Shown here one piece after another: positions 22,801 to 35,700 of a stretch of 64,000 nt of DNA (its first letter is position 1; each line of letters begins with the position of its first letter). Source of the stretch: Ceraceosorus guamensis (taxonomy: Eukaryota; Basidiomycota; Exobasidiomycetes; Ceraceosorales; Ceraceosoraceae); contig NW_020290044.1 in assembly GCF_003144195.1 (NCBI RefSeq), positions 62,001-126,000 on the forward strand, in the 5' to 3' direction. Made by a program: the position numbers and the translations under genes. The notes beneath the pieces were generated by a model, which did not search any database, was not told the origin of the DNA, and was given only the letters and a program-made list of their open reading frames with translations.

Positions 22801-23994
22801 CATCAAAGAGCAAATAAATCTCTGCTTCCCCTTCATGATCCAAAATTCCAAGCATGTATCCCCACGGGTCAGCGGACTCGTCCACGATTTGAGGATGGGT
22901 CTCTCTACGCGGTGTTGGGATTGGGAGATTCTGATTGTCATTCACGAAAAGTTACGAAAGAGAGGCGTTGGGTACGGCTGCTGATGATGATGATTTGATA
23001 GATGCGCAGGGCAGGTCTTTTGAAGCCTCGACCCGCACCGCATCTGACCAAAATGATGAGGTAGTGCGCTGCGGCCAGCGCAAGGTAGAGCGCTGTAGTG
23101 CCCTAGGGCGCGACGGTTGCGTGAGCGGGCATGTTGCGGCAGGTAAGCAGCATCAGCCGCGCGCGCCCAGGAGCAGCGGCCGCGCCGCAACATATTTACA
23201 TATATGTATGTATGTAGGCATTCGCGGCCTCATCGCGCGCGTGCGCGATTTGATACCGTGCGCGTGTGCTGCGCCTGCCTGAGACATGAGGCAGCTGATC
23301 CCAAGATCGAGAGAGACATCGTAAATCGCGCGGGTGCCGTGAGCGCGTCGAGATGTGTGCTGCGAAACGGCGCTGGCGCCTCGCCCTGAGCGATCCACGA
23401 TCGAATTCCACCTTCATATCCATACGCTGTGGCTCTCACCTCTTTCTGATACAGACCGGGCGCTCTTCGATCAATCACTTCCATCTGCCATCGTCGTTGC
23501 CACGAGGGCGCTCAGAGCAAAGTCCCGCACATCTCTCCAGCTCTGCTACTCCAGCTGGCCTCTCGTAGACTCAGACCCTAACGTGATTCGCCAGCATCCA
23601 ACGTTCAACACGAGACGTGGACGTGTCGCACGGTGATCATCACACCGAAGCAACCCAGCGCTCTTGCGAGGCGGCCTGAGCACCGCACTCTTCCACTTCC
23701 AATAGTCTGAGGCGATCGCTCCCCTACCGCCACTCTCGAATTCTTCTTCTTGCTCCTTGCACGTATCGAGCATCAGAGTTGCTCCGCGTCTCAATTTCAG
23801 CTCGTACGGTCCCCTCATGCTCTACTAGGACAGCCTTTCTGTTAGAGCCTTTTCGTAGGCTGTCTACTACGTCAAGAGTTGTTCACAGAGCATTTGCGAG
23901 CGAACCCGTCAGTGCAAGCACTTGAGCGCGCATACAACCAGCTCGCTTTGTCTTGGGGTCTGTCGGTGCGTGGTCGACGTCGCGGTGAGTCACC
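19859..23994. other. 4.1 kb gene-free spacer
   Basis: The longest stretch without a convincing gene. It separates the starts of two divergent genes. Several short AT-rich patches occur (near 20850-20990, 22740-22960 and 23190-23215), among GC-rich, CpG- and GCA-rich filler. No splice-joined exon set, tRNA or repeat longer than a few tens of bases was found. A small AT-richer island with three overlapping short ORFs lies at 22709-22984. Confidence 0.5.
19951..19960 (-). promoter_or_regulatory. Probable TATA box of ABC transporter gene
   Basis: On the minus strand the sequence reads AATATATAAG, about 95 bp upstream of the proposed start codon at 19858. Position and sequence suit a TATA box, which supports the placement of the first exon. 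Confidence 0.5.
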
Positions 23995-26900
23995 ATGGCT
24001 TTCAACTCCAACAATGCGAACGCTGCGGCGCTACTCGCATTCCAGCAGCAACTGCAGCAGCAGCAACAACAACAGCAGCAGCAGCGACCACAGGCATCCA
24101 TGTCGTTCGCTCAGTCACCGTTCGCTCAGCCGCAACAGCAGCAGCAGCAGCAGTCGCCTCAACACCAGCCCGCTCAGCAACAGTTCGGCATGGCTCAAAA
24201 CAACATGGCCGCTGCAGTAGCTGCTGCCTTGCAATCCGGTCAGATCCCTCCACAGCTCCAGGGGCTCACTCAGCAGCAAATCAGGCAGCTGCTCACGCAG
24301 GGATTCTCGGCTGCTTCGCAAGGCCAGCAGCACCCCCCTCCTCAGCAACAGCAGAGCCAGCAAGGCATCCACGCAAATCTGCAGCAAAGCCAGCAACAGC
24401 AACAGCAGCAGCCGCAACAGCACCACCAAATGGCTCATTCTCAGATGAACAATGGTCAGCCTAACAACTCCGGTATGCCCGCTTGGTTCGCGCAGATGCA
24501 AGCCCACCAGAACCACGCGCAAGGCAACGGATCTGGTGTTGGACTTCCTGCGGGAATGCAGCCTCATCCCTCGCAGCAGCAGTTTCAACAGCCGAATCAG
24601 GCCCATGGTTCGCCCATGCAGTCTTCTCCAGCGATGCAGCACGTGGCTCCTTCACGGCCGCCCTTCCCGGCTCAGCAACCACATCAACCACCAGGTGGTC
24701 TCGTGTCCGGCGCACAGGCGGCGGCAAGCGCCGCTCAAGCGGCAGCAATGAATCGTCAGCAGGCAGCTTCGAACGCGAATGCAACAAATGCTTCCGTCGC
24801 CGGTGCCAACGCTCCTGGGATGAGCGCCGTGCGCCCCCAGGTGAACCTCGCTGGTATGCCCCCAGCTCTGCAACATGCCATCGCACGTGCCAAAAACGGT
24901 CAATTAGATCCCACGACTTTGCAAAAGCTGAGAAGTGCGATCAGTTCATGGCAGCAAGGCCAGCAGCAGCGGTCAACGCAACAGGGACTAGGCCAACAAT
25001 CTTCACCGTTTGTATCGCACGGCCAGGTGCCTCCTCAACCAAGACCGCCTCCGGCTACGCAACCTCAACAAGCGCAACCTCAGATGCCCATGCAAGGCTC
25101 ACAGCACCATACGCCCCACATGAATCACGCGCAACCTCAACCGCAAATGGGCACTCCCACCATGTCACATTCGTCGCCCCCGCAGCAGAGTGGCTTGCAG
25201 CATCTCCAGGGGCCGATTGGAAACCAGACACATGCTTTGAGGCCGCCAGGCGGTGCCATTGGTCAGAATGCACCCAACCATCCACCCCAGGCTCCAACGG
25301 ATGCTGAGAGCAACGATCTGATGCGGCTGCTGTCTGTTGCGCAAAACCGTATTCGGGACTTGGAACCGAAGCTGGCCGCCGCAGACACTCCCCAAGCTCG
25401 AGAGCACTTTGAGAAGCAGATGAACGACTCCAAGGCTCTCCTGCAGAAGGTCTTGTCGCTTCGTCAAGAACAGATACACCGTCAGCAGCAACAACAGCAA
25501 CAGCTGGGACAGTCCACCATCGCAGGACCCAGACATCCACCGCAACCCGGAGCCCAGGGTCAACAAAATCAGCCGGGCGTAGGCGGAGATTCTTCGATCC
25601 GGCCTCAGCCAGTGGCCCACAACCAAGCACCGGGGAATCAGCAAACCTCTTCCGCGCCAGGCGGAATGGTCATGAAGCCTGAGAACTTCATGCGCGCGCT
25701 TCTCGAGATTCACGCGAAGCAGGGTTCTCCTCAGAATGCCCAGGTGAAGATTGGCAATCGTGCACTCGACATGTACCGGTTTTACATGCTCGTGCAAGCG
25801 CACGGTGGAAGCAAGAGCGTCTCTTCCAAAAATGCGTGGAGCGAAATTGCCACGGCGTTGGATCTTCCTCTTCAAGTCCATGAACACGTCGCAGTCTGGT
25901 ATCGTAATTCGTTGCTGCCCATCGAAAACATGTGGCTCAACGCGACGGTGAGCTCGATTCAGCAAAGGCTGCTGCAACAGCTTCAGGCACAGAGCGGGCC
26001 TCACGCGCAGCCTGCAGCTCTGCAAATGCAAGCCAACGCTCAAGCTGTCGCTCATGCACAGTCGCAAGCGCAGCAGACCGCTCAACAAGCTCTCAGACAT
26101 ATGGCGGCACAGAATGCTTCGATGATCCAGGGAGGGCCCAGTCTTGCGCAAGCCCCGCAAGTCCCACAGCAACCGCCTCAAGCACCACCACCGCAACAGG
26201 CTGGCCCTCCACAACGTCCTCCCAGCGCAGCCGCATCCGAGATCCCTCAGCAGCTCACTCCGGCGCAGCTCGCACAGATTGGTCTGACTCAAGATCAGTT
26301 CACCGCGATGATGCGTTCAGGACAGGGACAGCAGCTCCGCGAGCGCTTTTTGCAGATGCAACAGCAACGGCAACAGCAACAGCAGAACGCGTCAGGTGCT
26401 CTTGCTGCTTCCGCTGCTGCCATGAAGCCTCCAGGTGCGCCTGTGCCGCAGGCCCAGAACGCCTCGCAGATGCCACCTCACATGCAGGCCAGGCCTCCAG
26501 GATTTGGGGAGGCGTCTCAGCAGCATGGCCAGTATCCACCGCAGGGACAACCTCCGCTGCATACGGCTAAGCAAGATGGTAACTCTGGCATGGTCTGGAT
26601 CGCAAACGCGCCTGGCAGCGGACCGCAGCCAGGCCAGGGCGGTCCTCATGAGGTTCGGGAGCTGCGAGTTTCAGAAGCAGACTTGAGCAAAGCGAAGGAG
26701 GTCATGACGAGGATGGATCAAGAACTCAGCAGATCGAGACGTGAGTACACTGGCTCGTGGATGTCGTCTCGAGTGCTTGCAGCTGACGCCGCAAGGCTCG
26801 TCCACATCAGCTCGCTTGGAGGTGAAGGAGCTTGCTGAAGCGGAGAAGGAATCCATCTTCAGTCACGTCGTATCCCTTGGCGACATTTGCGATCAAGTCA

Positions 26901-28564
26901 ACGCCTTGCTGCCTGCGTTTTTTGCCATCAATCGCAACATCGATGCCGCTCGACGACTAAAGATCATGTCTTTCATGTTCAAAGACCAGCTTGACCTCGT
27001 GCCACGACGCCAATGCTTGCTCTCACTCGGTGATCTCGAGAAGTTGAAGACTCAAATTCACCGTTGCATCAGCTTCGTCAAGACGAGTGCTCCAGCTCTG
27101 GCGGAGCATTTGCTCTCCAGCATGCAAGCTGAGCGAGAACAATCGCGTGCTAGCGCGCATTGGCAAGCGTTGCAAGCGCAGCAACAGCTTCAGCAGCAGC
27201 CGAACCAGCCTTCCACGATGCCCCAGACCCTTGGTCAACAGGCGATGGGTCAACCTCAGCACGCGCAGCCTTCGCCGTTGGCCCCTGCGCCACCAGCTCC
27301 TGTTCAGAACATTGCCCCGGCTGCACCAGATGCACCCGACTCGGACGAAGCTTTGGCTTCCATGCACGGCATCAAAAGAGGCTTGCGTGTCGAAGATCTC
27401 AAGCCACCGCCGGTCAAGCGAGGAAAAGGAGCTGCCGCCGCTGCGCAGCAATCTGCACCAGCTGCGGCTCAGGCGAAGTCACCCGCTGCTGGCCGACTTG
27501 GCCAACTCAACAATGCTGAGAGTCCCGGTCCATCCAAGGTGGATTCACCGAAAGCTGCCGCGGCTTCTCCACCAGCCACCAAGGGTGGAAAGAAGGCGGC
27601 AGCCACGAAAGGCAAGGCTGCTCGTAAGACTAAGGCTGAGAAGGAAAAGAACGACGAGGCTACTGCCACCGCTGCTCGCTCGAAGCCCAAAACTAGCGCT
27701 GACATCATGGCCGAAGTCAAGCGTGAGATGGCAGAAGCTGAGGCAAAGCGCAAGGGTGAAGCGGGTGGCGTGGATGCAGGTGGCAATGTTGCACCGTCTC
27801 AGAAGCCAGACGATGACACAAACCAGACACCTCTCTCCAAGCCTTTGACGCAGCGCGAGCGAGATGACATGCTCGCTCAGCAAGATCCAGCAGCCTTCGT
27901 CGATGCCGCCTGGCAGGATCTTGTAGCACCCAACGGCAGCGGGGCTGGCACATCCGTACCTCTCGCAGATGCTCAGAGTCTAGAGGGTCTGCTAGCCATG
28001 CTTGGTCAGGAGCCTGGGCCTGGCGGTGCGTTCGTTGACGCTGCCCTGCCCGCGACAGATGCAAATGCGAACGCTGCATCAGCAGCTTCAGAGGCACCGC
28101 CCCAGCCAGAGGCCAACATCGAAGTCGACATGTTCGACTGGATCGACGAATCTTATTTGGACGAGCCGCAGGCTGAGTTGTCTGCGTTTCTCGGTGGAGG
28201 CGCGCCGCACGTGACTCGAGAAGAGCCTCCAGCGCAAACGCCAGACCTTGTGCCCAGCTCCAAATTGGCCTCTGGCTCTTCATCAAATTCCAGCTCGATG
28301 ATCATGGCAAAGGGTTCTAGTAATCTGAGCAACACGATCAATGCTTTGGATGGCGTGGTGCGCATTTCGAGCAGCCCTAGTGGCATGGATAGCAGCGACG
28401 ACAGCGAGCCAAGTCCCGAAGATCTCATCAACTCGATCACTGGCGCTGCTGGTGGCTCAAACGATGAGGCTGGTCGGCGAGCATCACAAAAGCGCAAGAG
28501 CGAAGAAGATTGGTGGGACACAGAGCATCAGCCTCAGTTGCAGCCGTGGGCAATCGTGTCCTGA
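23995..28564 (+). CDS. swi1: SWI/SNF subunit Swi1-like, ARID domain
   Basis: ARID-type DNA-binding subunit of the SWI/SNF chromatin remodeller, nuclear. Two exons: 23995-26740 and 26796-28564, with a 55-nt phase-1 intron, 1504 residues. The start lies in an excellent context (GTCACCATGGCT). The first 500 residues are Gln, Pro, His and Ala-rich, with long CAG/CAA tracts near 24046-24088, 24133-24156 and 24388-24426. The ARID lies at about 560-660: MKPENFMRALLEIHAKQGS, then RALDMYRFYMLVQAHGGS, WSEIATALDLP and HVAVWYRNSLLPIENMW. After the intron comes a helical block (LNDICDQV-like region, PAFFAINRNIDAARRLKIM), then Lys/Ala-rich and acidic regions. Gln-rich low complexity plus a single ARID fits fungal Swi1; other ARID regulators are the alternative. 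The C-terminal segment IEVDMFDWIDESYLDEP resembles an acidic activation region. Confidence 0.82.
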
Positions 28565-29980
28565 GCTCCCTACTCTGCACCACTGCGGGCCAAGAGGTCC
28601 TTGAGCGATTGGAATGCGACTCTCGAATCACTTCTCCCATCCCCTGCCTCTTCAGAGCAAAGTCTTCACGGTCATTTTGCCCCTCATCTCCCGTCACCCT
28701 TTCACTGCAGCAACGCAGATTGTTTGCAGTCGACTCATCGGTCTTGTACGCCGCCATGCAGAGCTTTCGGTCTGTTTGCGACCATCGAATACCCGTGTCC
28801 CTTTCTGTCTCACGCTCACCCACCGCTTCTCCCGCCCGACTCTGATCAGTCTCCCTCCCCATCGGCCCATCGTATTCTTTCAGCCCGTCTCAACTCCACT
28901 TGTAACAATAGAATTATGTCCCTCTCCCCCCTGTATCCGGTTTCACGCCTCTCTTCATCTTCGAGGTCGCGGGTACAAAAATGAATGCGTGTCTGCTGCA
29001 AGCTCGCTCGTGTGTGCTCTACTGCGAACGCCTGCCGCGATGGTGATACACACTAGACATACAGAGGCGCCTGCTGATCGGCTCGACTTCGTAGTCTCGT
29101 AAAGCGAAGAGGGTTCGGCGGACGAGCGTCGAGATGAGGTGCCTGCGGGAGGAGCACGCAATGCTGCGACTTGTGTGCAGGTACCGCCTGGTGTCGCATC
29201 GGGTCCAAAGGAAAGGGGGTCTTTGCGCCCGTAGGCGGGGTGCGTTCGCGCCCCTGCATGGTCATTTGCACAAAAAGACGCGCGCACAGCAGCGAATGCG
29301 AAGAGCGACTCACCTCTCGACTCTCATCATCTCATACTATCGCTATGGTCAAGGCTGCGGGTACGTGCGCGTCTTCGATGCCGGGGTCCAGGACTTGAGT
29401 TGAGAACGCTGGTGATTTCGCCCGAGGAGAGAATTGGAGTGGATACAGAGAAGCATCAAGAAGGAAAAGCCTGCGCACGAGCATGCTGATTGAGCTCAAG
29501 TACCGGGTGTCAATATGCGCACGCTTGGCTGAGCCAGCGACGAACGAAGCAATAGCTATTTGGCTCTACCTCATTTGAGATCTCGAGCCCATGACCCCGT
29601 GCATCCGGACCCTCTTTCGGCTGTGCTCATTCTCAGAGAGAAGATACCTGCGCGCTCCAGCTGCTGTGCTATGGTGCAATGCGCCCTTGGCAAGGAGCGG
29701 AAGATGCGCAAAGCTGACTCGGACTCATCATGAAGGAGTACGGTTCTCGCAAACGCCGCTCCATCGCAGACGCTCGCGGCCATTGAAGCACCAGGTCGAC
29801 AGCGTACATGTTCAGTGAAGACTCCTTTTTGGAAAGCGTTTCGACTGGGGGCTGTACGGAAGGGTAGGGTTGAGAATTGGCACGACTTTGTCCCCTTATG
29901 TCTCGCCCTTCCTGACTTGGGCTTCGCCATCCTTGCAGCTGAAGAACACCACATCCATCCCGTCCCCTCAAATATCCAAT
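28565..29980. other. Spacer between SWI1 and the seven-TM gene
   Basis: 1.4 kb holding the 3' region of the SWI1-like gene and the promoter of the next. A good start context at 29345 (CGCTATGGTCAAGGCTGCG) followed by a GTACGT-like donor could begin a small spliced gene, and the minus strand has an open frame at 29571-29993, but I could not build a coherent protein from either. Confidence 0.4.
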
Positions 29981-32456
29981 ATGTCGAACGCACATGGGTC
30001 CTTGACTGGACTCGGCCTGCTGCATCGGCTTCGCAGTGTCAACGAAGCAAGACAGACCGTCATCCTTCCGCTCTTCGACTCAGCAGAGCCGACGGGAGAG
30101 CTGAGACACTTTGTCAGAGCTGTGACGAGGCTCGGAGCGCAGCCTCAATGGTACTACGATATTCTCACAGCATCCGCCGTGGTGCTCGGTGCATACACTT
30201 TGGTCGGTGAGTGTCAAGAAGATTGACAGGTCGCGGAGCGTCATCTCACAATCTGGCCCATGCTTTGTAGCTCTATCCGCTATTGCCCACCGCCTGAGGC
30301 ATGGCAAGTTCTGGCTGCTCAGAAGGCAAGGTACTTACATTGTGCGTAGCTCTCACCTTTGTAGCGTCGAAATCGCTTCTCATGTGTTGCCGTAGCCCTG
30401 ACACGCTTCATAACCAATTTGCTAGATACCTCACCCCATCAATACGCTCAGCCTCTCCGCGGGGGCATTTTCTGTGACGTGGATCTACTTTTCATTGACG
30501 CTGAAGAAGCTTTATCAAACGAACTCGCCACTCTACATGCACATGCCTCTCGCAGCGATGATCTGGATACCCATATCTTTTTGCGGATGGTTCTGGGCTT
30601 GGGGCACCCTGTATGGCGCCCCCAACGTTCTGCTCAGCATTCGAGGCAGCAAAAGCTACCAGCGAGGATTTTGGACCAATGTCTGTTGCTATTTGGGCCC
30701 CTTGCCCGTCATAATTATCGTTGGCTACACTTCCTCTCAAGCTAGATTTTACCTGCACAAAGGCTTCAATCTATCGGAAGCTCTTTTGGCTGAAATGATG
30801 GCGCAGCCCAGCACACACGTTGTCCAATCCTTGCAGTTGGAAGCTGTCCGAGAGGTTTGGGCAAACATAGCCCAGGGCTTCTTTTGGTCTTCTGTGACCT
30901 ACTTGATCTGGTCGGCATGGGCTCTTTTCGTTCTCGTGTGAGTACTGTCTGCTCTTCAGCGAGTCGGCAACTTTGAGATTTGACGGCTAATGATTGCTTC
31001 TTGCAACGTAAGCTTCTACTTCATCTGCGTCCTCGCATTTGTTCAAAGCATCTTACATCGACTGCGCCAAGAGGCTGATCGCGAGGTTACGGAGCACAGC
31101 GATGTTGTAAGCTTTGATGGTCCGCCAGGAGCCTGCCGTTGCGTCGTCAACAGCGAAAAGGTTACCCTAGCCTCTTGCTTGTTCCAATCGCGCTGTCAGC
31201 TGCACGGGCGACACGGCACCAATAGCAGCCCGAGCGCTTTGTACCGAGTAGTCTTGCGTAATGTGGTAGTGCTCAGCCCGGCTATTGCAGCTATTGCAGC
31301 GACTGCCTGTGCAGTGAGTCTGCTCTAGTCTTGCCACCACAGCTGTTAAAAAGGGCTGCTCACGTGTCTTTCAATTCGCTCAACAGGGAGCTTTTGGCGT
31401 AGCTTACTGTGAGGTCAGCGAGGTGCTCACTGATCCTCTCGAGGGCGCCGTCCGCCTTCGAGCGAAGCGAGTTGTCGTTACTTGCTTCGCCGTGGTGTTC
31501 ATGCTCGCTGGCTTCTTGATAGTAAGTGATTGAGATCCTTCGTGATTGGAGTCAGAGCGGATCGAGTGACTGACCCGATTGAAGCCCACCTACGACAGGT
31601 GCTCGAGATTGTCATTCAAGTCTTTGAGCCCGTTGTTGCTCTGTGGACTAATGCGGGTGCTTCAGACGGTGATCAAAGGAGCACTTCCGAAATTACAGGT
31701 GGCGCAGGCGCGATCGACGCTGCTTCGATCCGAGCAGTAAAAGCGTCCTCTTTCACAGGGCACTCTATCTTACAGACTCTGCACAGGTCTCCTTCGAATG
31801 AAATCGCAAGGCGCACATCATACGAAGCACCCATCAGCATCCCGCCTCTATCTCCTAGGAGCGCTCAGACTTTTCCGCATCTGGCAAAGTCAGAAGAGCC
31901 GTTTGCTGAGCCGACCTCTGCCCAACGTGAAAGAAATTTGTGGATGGGTTCGCAATACACGGAGCACTCGCGCTCTCAGAGCCTCCCAACGAACCCAATG
32001 ACGAACACGATACGCAACTCGCTGTCGCGCCTCTTCCCTAGGTCCGACACTCAGAGTTCCTCATCTCGCGGTCGTCGCTCCACCATGCTCGAGTCTATGA
32101 CAGGAGTGGCCGGCGAAGCGGCCGGCTATGATTGGTGTCTGCACGAACCCGCCTCAGCGTGGACGTCTAGTCACGCACTCTTCGCGGGCGAGAATTCGTG
32201 GGCGCAGGCGGAAGATGAGCTAGAAGTAATGGCAAGCGAAAGCGACGCCCACTCCGCGATGAACGACTTGCATCCAGGCAATTTCAGTCCGCGCTACTCT
32301 CATGATACCCATTCTACTCTCTCTGCCCGATCAATCGCCCGGGCTTCGTCGACGCTTTCCACAGAAGCAAACGTCAAGGTTCTGGTGCCGGCCGACTTTG
32401 CGAAGAGATCCAGGAGAGGTACGACTGCTTCCGCCGACGGATGCCACACGATCTAA
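29981..32456 (+). CDS. Orphan seven-transmembrane protein
   Basis: Integral membrane protein of unknown role. Exons: 29981-30206, 30271-30341, 30426-30937, 31013-31106, 31200-31313, 31387-31521 and 31599-32456, about 669 residues. Seven hydrophobic stretches are visible: ILTASAVVLGAYTLVALSAI, TLSLSAGAFSVTWIYFSL, LAAMIWIPISFCGWFWAWG, VCCYLGPLPVIIIVGYTS, FWSSVTYLIWSAWALFVLV with YFICVLAFV, VVVLSPAIAAIAATACA and VVVTCFAVVFMLAGFLI. A Ser-rich tail of about 270 residues follows, presumably cytosolic. The layout recalls a receptor, but no GPCR family motif is recognised. The stretch 31107-31199 is a possible intron (GTAAGC to TGTCAG) yet is also 93 nt, open and in frame, so it may be exon (product about 700 residues). 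The donor after 30341 (GTGCGT) was preferred over GTACTT at 30331 because only it joins in phase. Confidence 0.65.
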
Positions 32457-32761
32457 ATTTCGCGTAGCCCATGGTCGAGACAACGATGGGATCGAAAAAG
32501 GTCATGTTGGATGATTCTTCAATCCTGCCTTATTCTGCCTTCTCCTGACGTGGTTCTTCGGCCACGTCAAAATACTCCCCCTTCAATCCATCTCCCTTAC
32601 ATTGCACGCCACGATGCACACTGCGGGACTCTGCGCTCCTCACCTGTCTTGATTTTCATCGTCTGTGTAGTGAATGTGCCCGCACATGGCAGTGAGAGAG
32701 CCATCCATTCGATGCAAGCACCGCAAAGTACGACTGAATACACGAGATGCTAGCTGAGCTT
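32457..32761. other. 3' spacer between convergent genes
   Basis: About 305 bp between two stop codons on opposite strands, holding both 3' untranslated regions. Nothing else seen. Confidence 0.6.
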
Positions 32762-35700
32762 TCAGTCCTCCTCGAACGCGTGATATCCCGCCTTGCGCAT
32801 ATTGGCCAAAGTCCTGCGAGCTTGAGTGAGACTTTGCTCTAACTTGAGCACCTCGACTTGCGCTTCCATCTCCTGCAGGTACGAAGTGAGGCGCGGGCGT
32901 GGTGAGTCGCTCGTCCGGATGCATGTTCGACATCGGCGCGCGACCACATATACTCACCTTGGTCTTGAACTCGTGCGTGGCCATGCGCGAATAGTCGACG
33001 TCATGTTCCTCATTTTTGCGCTCGGTGATCGCCTTGACTTGTCGGACAAGCGCTGCAGTCAAGAAAGCTGAGTCAGCTGACCGGAATGATTGATGGTAGG
33101 TCCAAAGGAGACTGCAGGACTCACCCTTGCAAGCGTCCGTGACCGCCTTTGCTGCCGTCTCGAGACGGTCTTGTGTGCGGCTCATAAATTCGGCCTTGAC
33201 GCGAGAAGCAGCGACGAGTTGGGCGGTGGCCGCCGACACCTCGTTCGACGCAACTATGAGCTGCTCCAAGCTGTGGCTGCCCACAATGACGCCATCGGCA
33301 GCTTCAATGAGCATCGTGGTGGCGAATGCTACAGCCCTCGCAGCGCTAATGAGACCCTCTGTCCACCTGTTGTTCTTCTTGTAGAATTGCTGGTTAGTGC
33401 TCGAACCACGTCCCTGAGCGACAATCTCCTGCTGACTATCCGTTGCGGCTTTGATGAGCCCGCCGATGGCTCGCGTGATGGCCAAAGAGGCTTCGAGAAT
33501 GGCATCATGGACTTGCAGGTCGACAGCACTGAATTTGCCAGTGTCGCGCGGACGACTCATCAAGGCTTGCAGCCTCTTCGTCGCTGCTTCGATGGCCGCA
33601 GCAGCTCCCTGCATTTCACGCTCCACCAAATCACCAATATCGCCATTCGCAGATGCCAGCGCGCTATCGCCCGACTTGACCATGCCTTCAACAACGTCGT
33701 TGAGAGTCTTGAGCGCAGTGCCAGCCTCCATGTTTTGCTGAGCTACGACATTGCGACGGTTCGCGGGAGCGACAGTGGCGAGTCGGAAAGATTGAAGGTT
33801 GGAAAAGAAACGAATCAGGCCATTCCCAGCCGTTCGTCCAGCATTGATGAGCTTCTCGGCGGCAGCATCAGTTTGCGCCAATCTCGTGATGCCCTTCGTG
33901 CTGACAAGCACGTCAAATATGGTTTGCGCGAGCTGATTGGCCTTTTTGATGACCTCGACGTGCTCACCACCAGCCTCCTGAGAAAGATACAGGCTGTACA
34001 CGGTCGCGAATTCGTTCGCAGAGGACACGCCTTTTTCGATGATGGACAAGACGTACTGCGGAGTTGCTGTCGTATTGCCGGATGCAGAAGTCGCTTCGAG
34101 CTCGTAGACCGCGTCATCGACTTTTTCAACGCATGCCTAGATGCATGGAAGAGGAGCGCAAGTTCTGAGTCTTCTGCTACACCTCGACGATGATAAGCGC
34201 CACTCACCTGCAAAATAGAATCGATGATTGCATTGAGCTTCTTCGAGTTGTCCAAGATGAGGGTATCGATCTGCGCATTGACAGCGTCGTCTTGCACGCC
34301 TTGACCCAGCTTGAGCTCCTGCATCTGTTTGATCGTCTCATCCATGCCTTCTTGCATGATGGCGAGCTCAGCAGCTTGCTCCTCTCTGAGCCTTGTGATC
34401 TCCGCGTCCTTGTCATGCAGCTGACGCCGCAGGTCGTCGCCGCCATCACGCTTGTTGCGCAGCTCGTCTTCTAGCTCCGCGATCTGACGATTGAGCGTAG
34501 CCATGATGCCAGACATCTCTGAGCTCTTGGCGCGAGTTGCATCCTCAGCACGCTCGTTGGCAAACATGAGGTCGCGCTTGAGCCTGTCGAACTCTTCCTT
34601 TTGGCTCTGCAGAACGGCAAAGGCGAAAGTGAGCGATTGCGGCGCGATGTATGCCAATGATCAACTACTTGAACGCACCGCTTTGATCCTGTCCAAATCG
34701 AAACGTGCACGATCCCGCTCTCGAATCATATCTGCCAGCTCCAGATTCTTGGCCTTGACGTCGCGCTCCATGCGCTCCATCTTGTCAATGGCTTCTTGTG
34801 CTGAGCCAGCCTTAATCTGCATCTGCTTGTATTTGGCAAGCATATCGAGATGCTCCGTTCGCAGCTGCGAGTAGAGCTTTGCCAGGGCTTCGTACTTGTT
34901 GCGCCAGAGGGTAACCTGATCTTGCAGTTGTTTGAGGAGGTCGTCTTTGCTCATGAGTTGAGCGTTGACATTCTGTCCGATAGTGGCCAGCTCATTCTCC
35001 AGCGCTTTGACACGCCTGTCATACTGCTCTAGCATCAGCTGGTCGCGCTCGTATTGCCCCCTCATAGCGAGCATTTCCCGCTCGAGCTCTGCAGCTCGGC
35101 CACCAGCCATCTGATCCATCTGAGCTCTCATCAATGCCTCCTGCGCTTGCCTCTCACGCTCTGCTTGCAAACGCTGCTGCTCCTCCAAGTCGCGCTGCTG
35201 GCGAGCAGCCTCATCCGCTCTGCGCCGCTTTTCGGCCTCTTCAGCTTCCTGCAGAGCGCGTTGACGGTCTTCATATTCCTTCAACATCCTCGCTTGCTCG
35301 TCGATTTCGGACTGAGAGGGACCGGGAGGCGTTGCAGGCTTTGTCGACCGAGCTGGCAAAGCTGGGCCCTCGTCGGGCGAGTCGAACAGGTTGGGCGGAT
35401 CGTGATTGAGCTTGGGCACGTTGATAAGACTAGTCAGGAATTTCAAATTAGCACACTCGTAGTAGAAGCGACGCAGGGCGTAGTGCTGCGTGTTGTAGCG
35501 ACCTCTGAGCGGCTCTAATGCGTCCATGGCATCTGTGCGCCTGTGCATCGCGCGCAGCATCGAGGTCAAGAACTTGTAGATGCCGTAAGACTCCTTGACC
35601 AGCGGCACCAGGGAGCTGATGCGACACTCGTTGTTGGCAGAGCCCTTGAAATGTGCAAAGACGAGCTTCTGGAACTGCTCGATCTGGTCCTGCAGGTTCA

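Noticed and set aside
22976-23000. GATGATGATGATTTGATAG stutter
   Set aside because: Short simple-sequence run without context.
23922-24464. A 180-codon plus-strand frame rich in Ala and Thr
   Set aside because: It is the shifted reading of the CAG/CAA tracts of the SWI1-like gene.
29571-29993. A 140-codon minus-strand open frame
   Set aside because: It overlaps the start of the seven-TM gene on the other strand and shows no recognisable domain; kept only as a remark in the spacer entry.
33090-34193. A 367-codon plus-strand open frame
   Set aside because: It lies opposite SLA2 exon 7, whose I/LWEQ sequence is certain; the plus frame has no family likeness and is a shadow.
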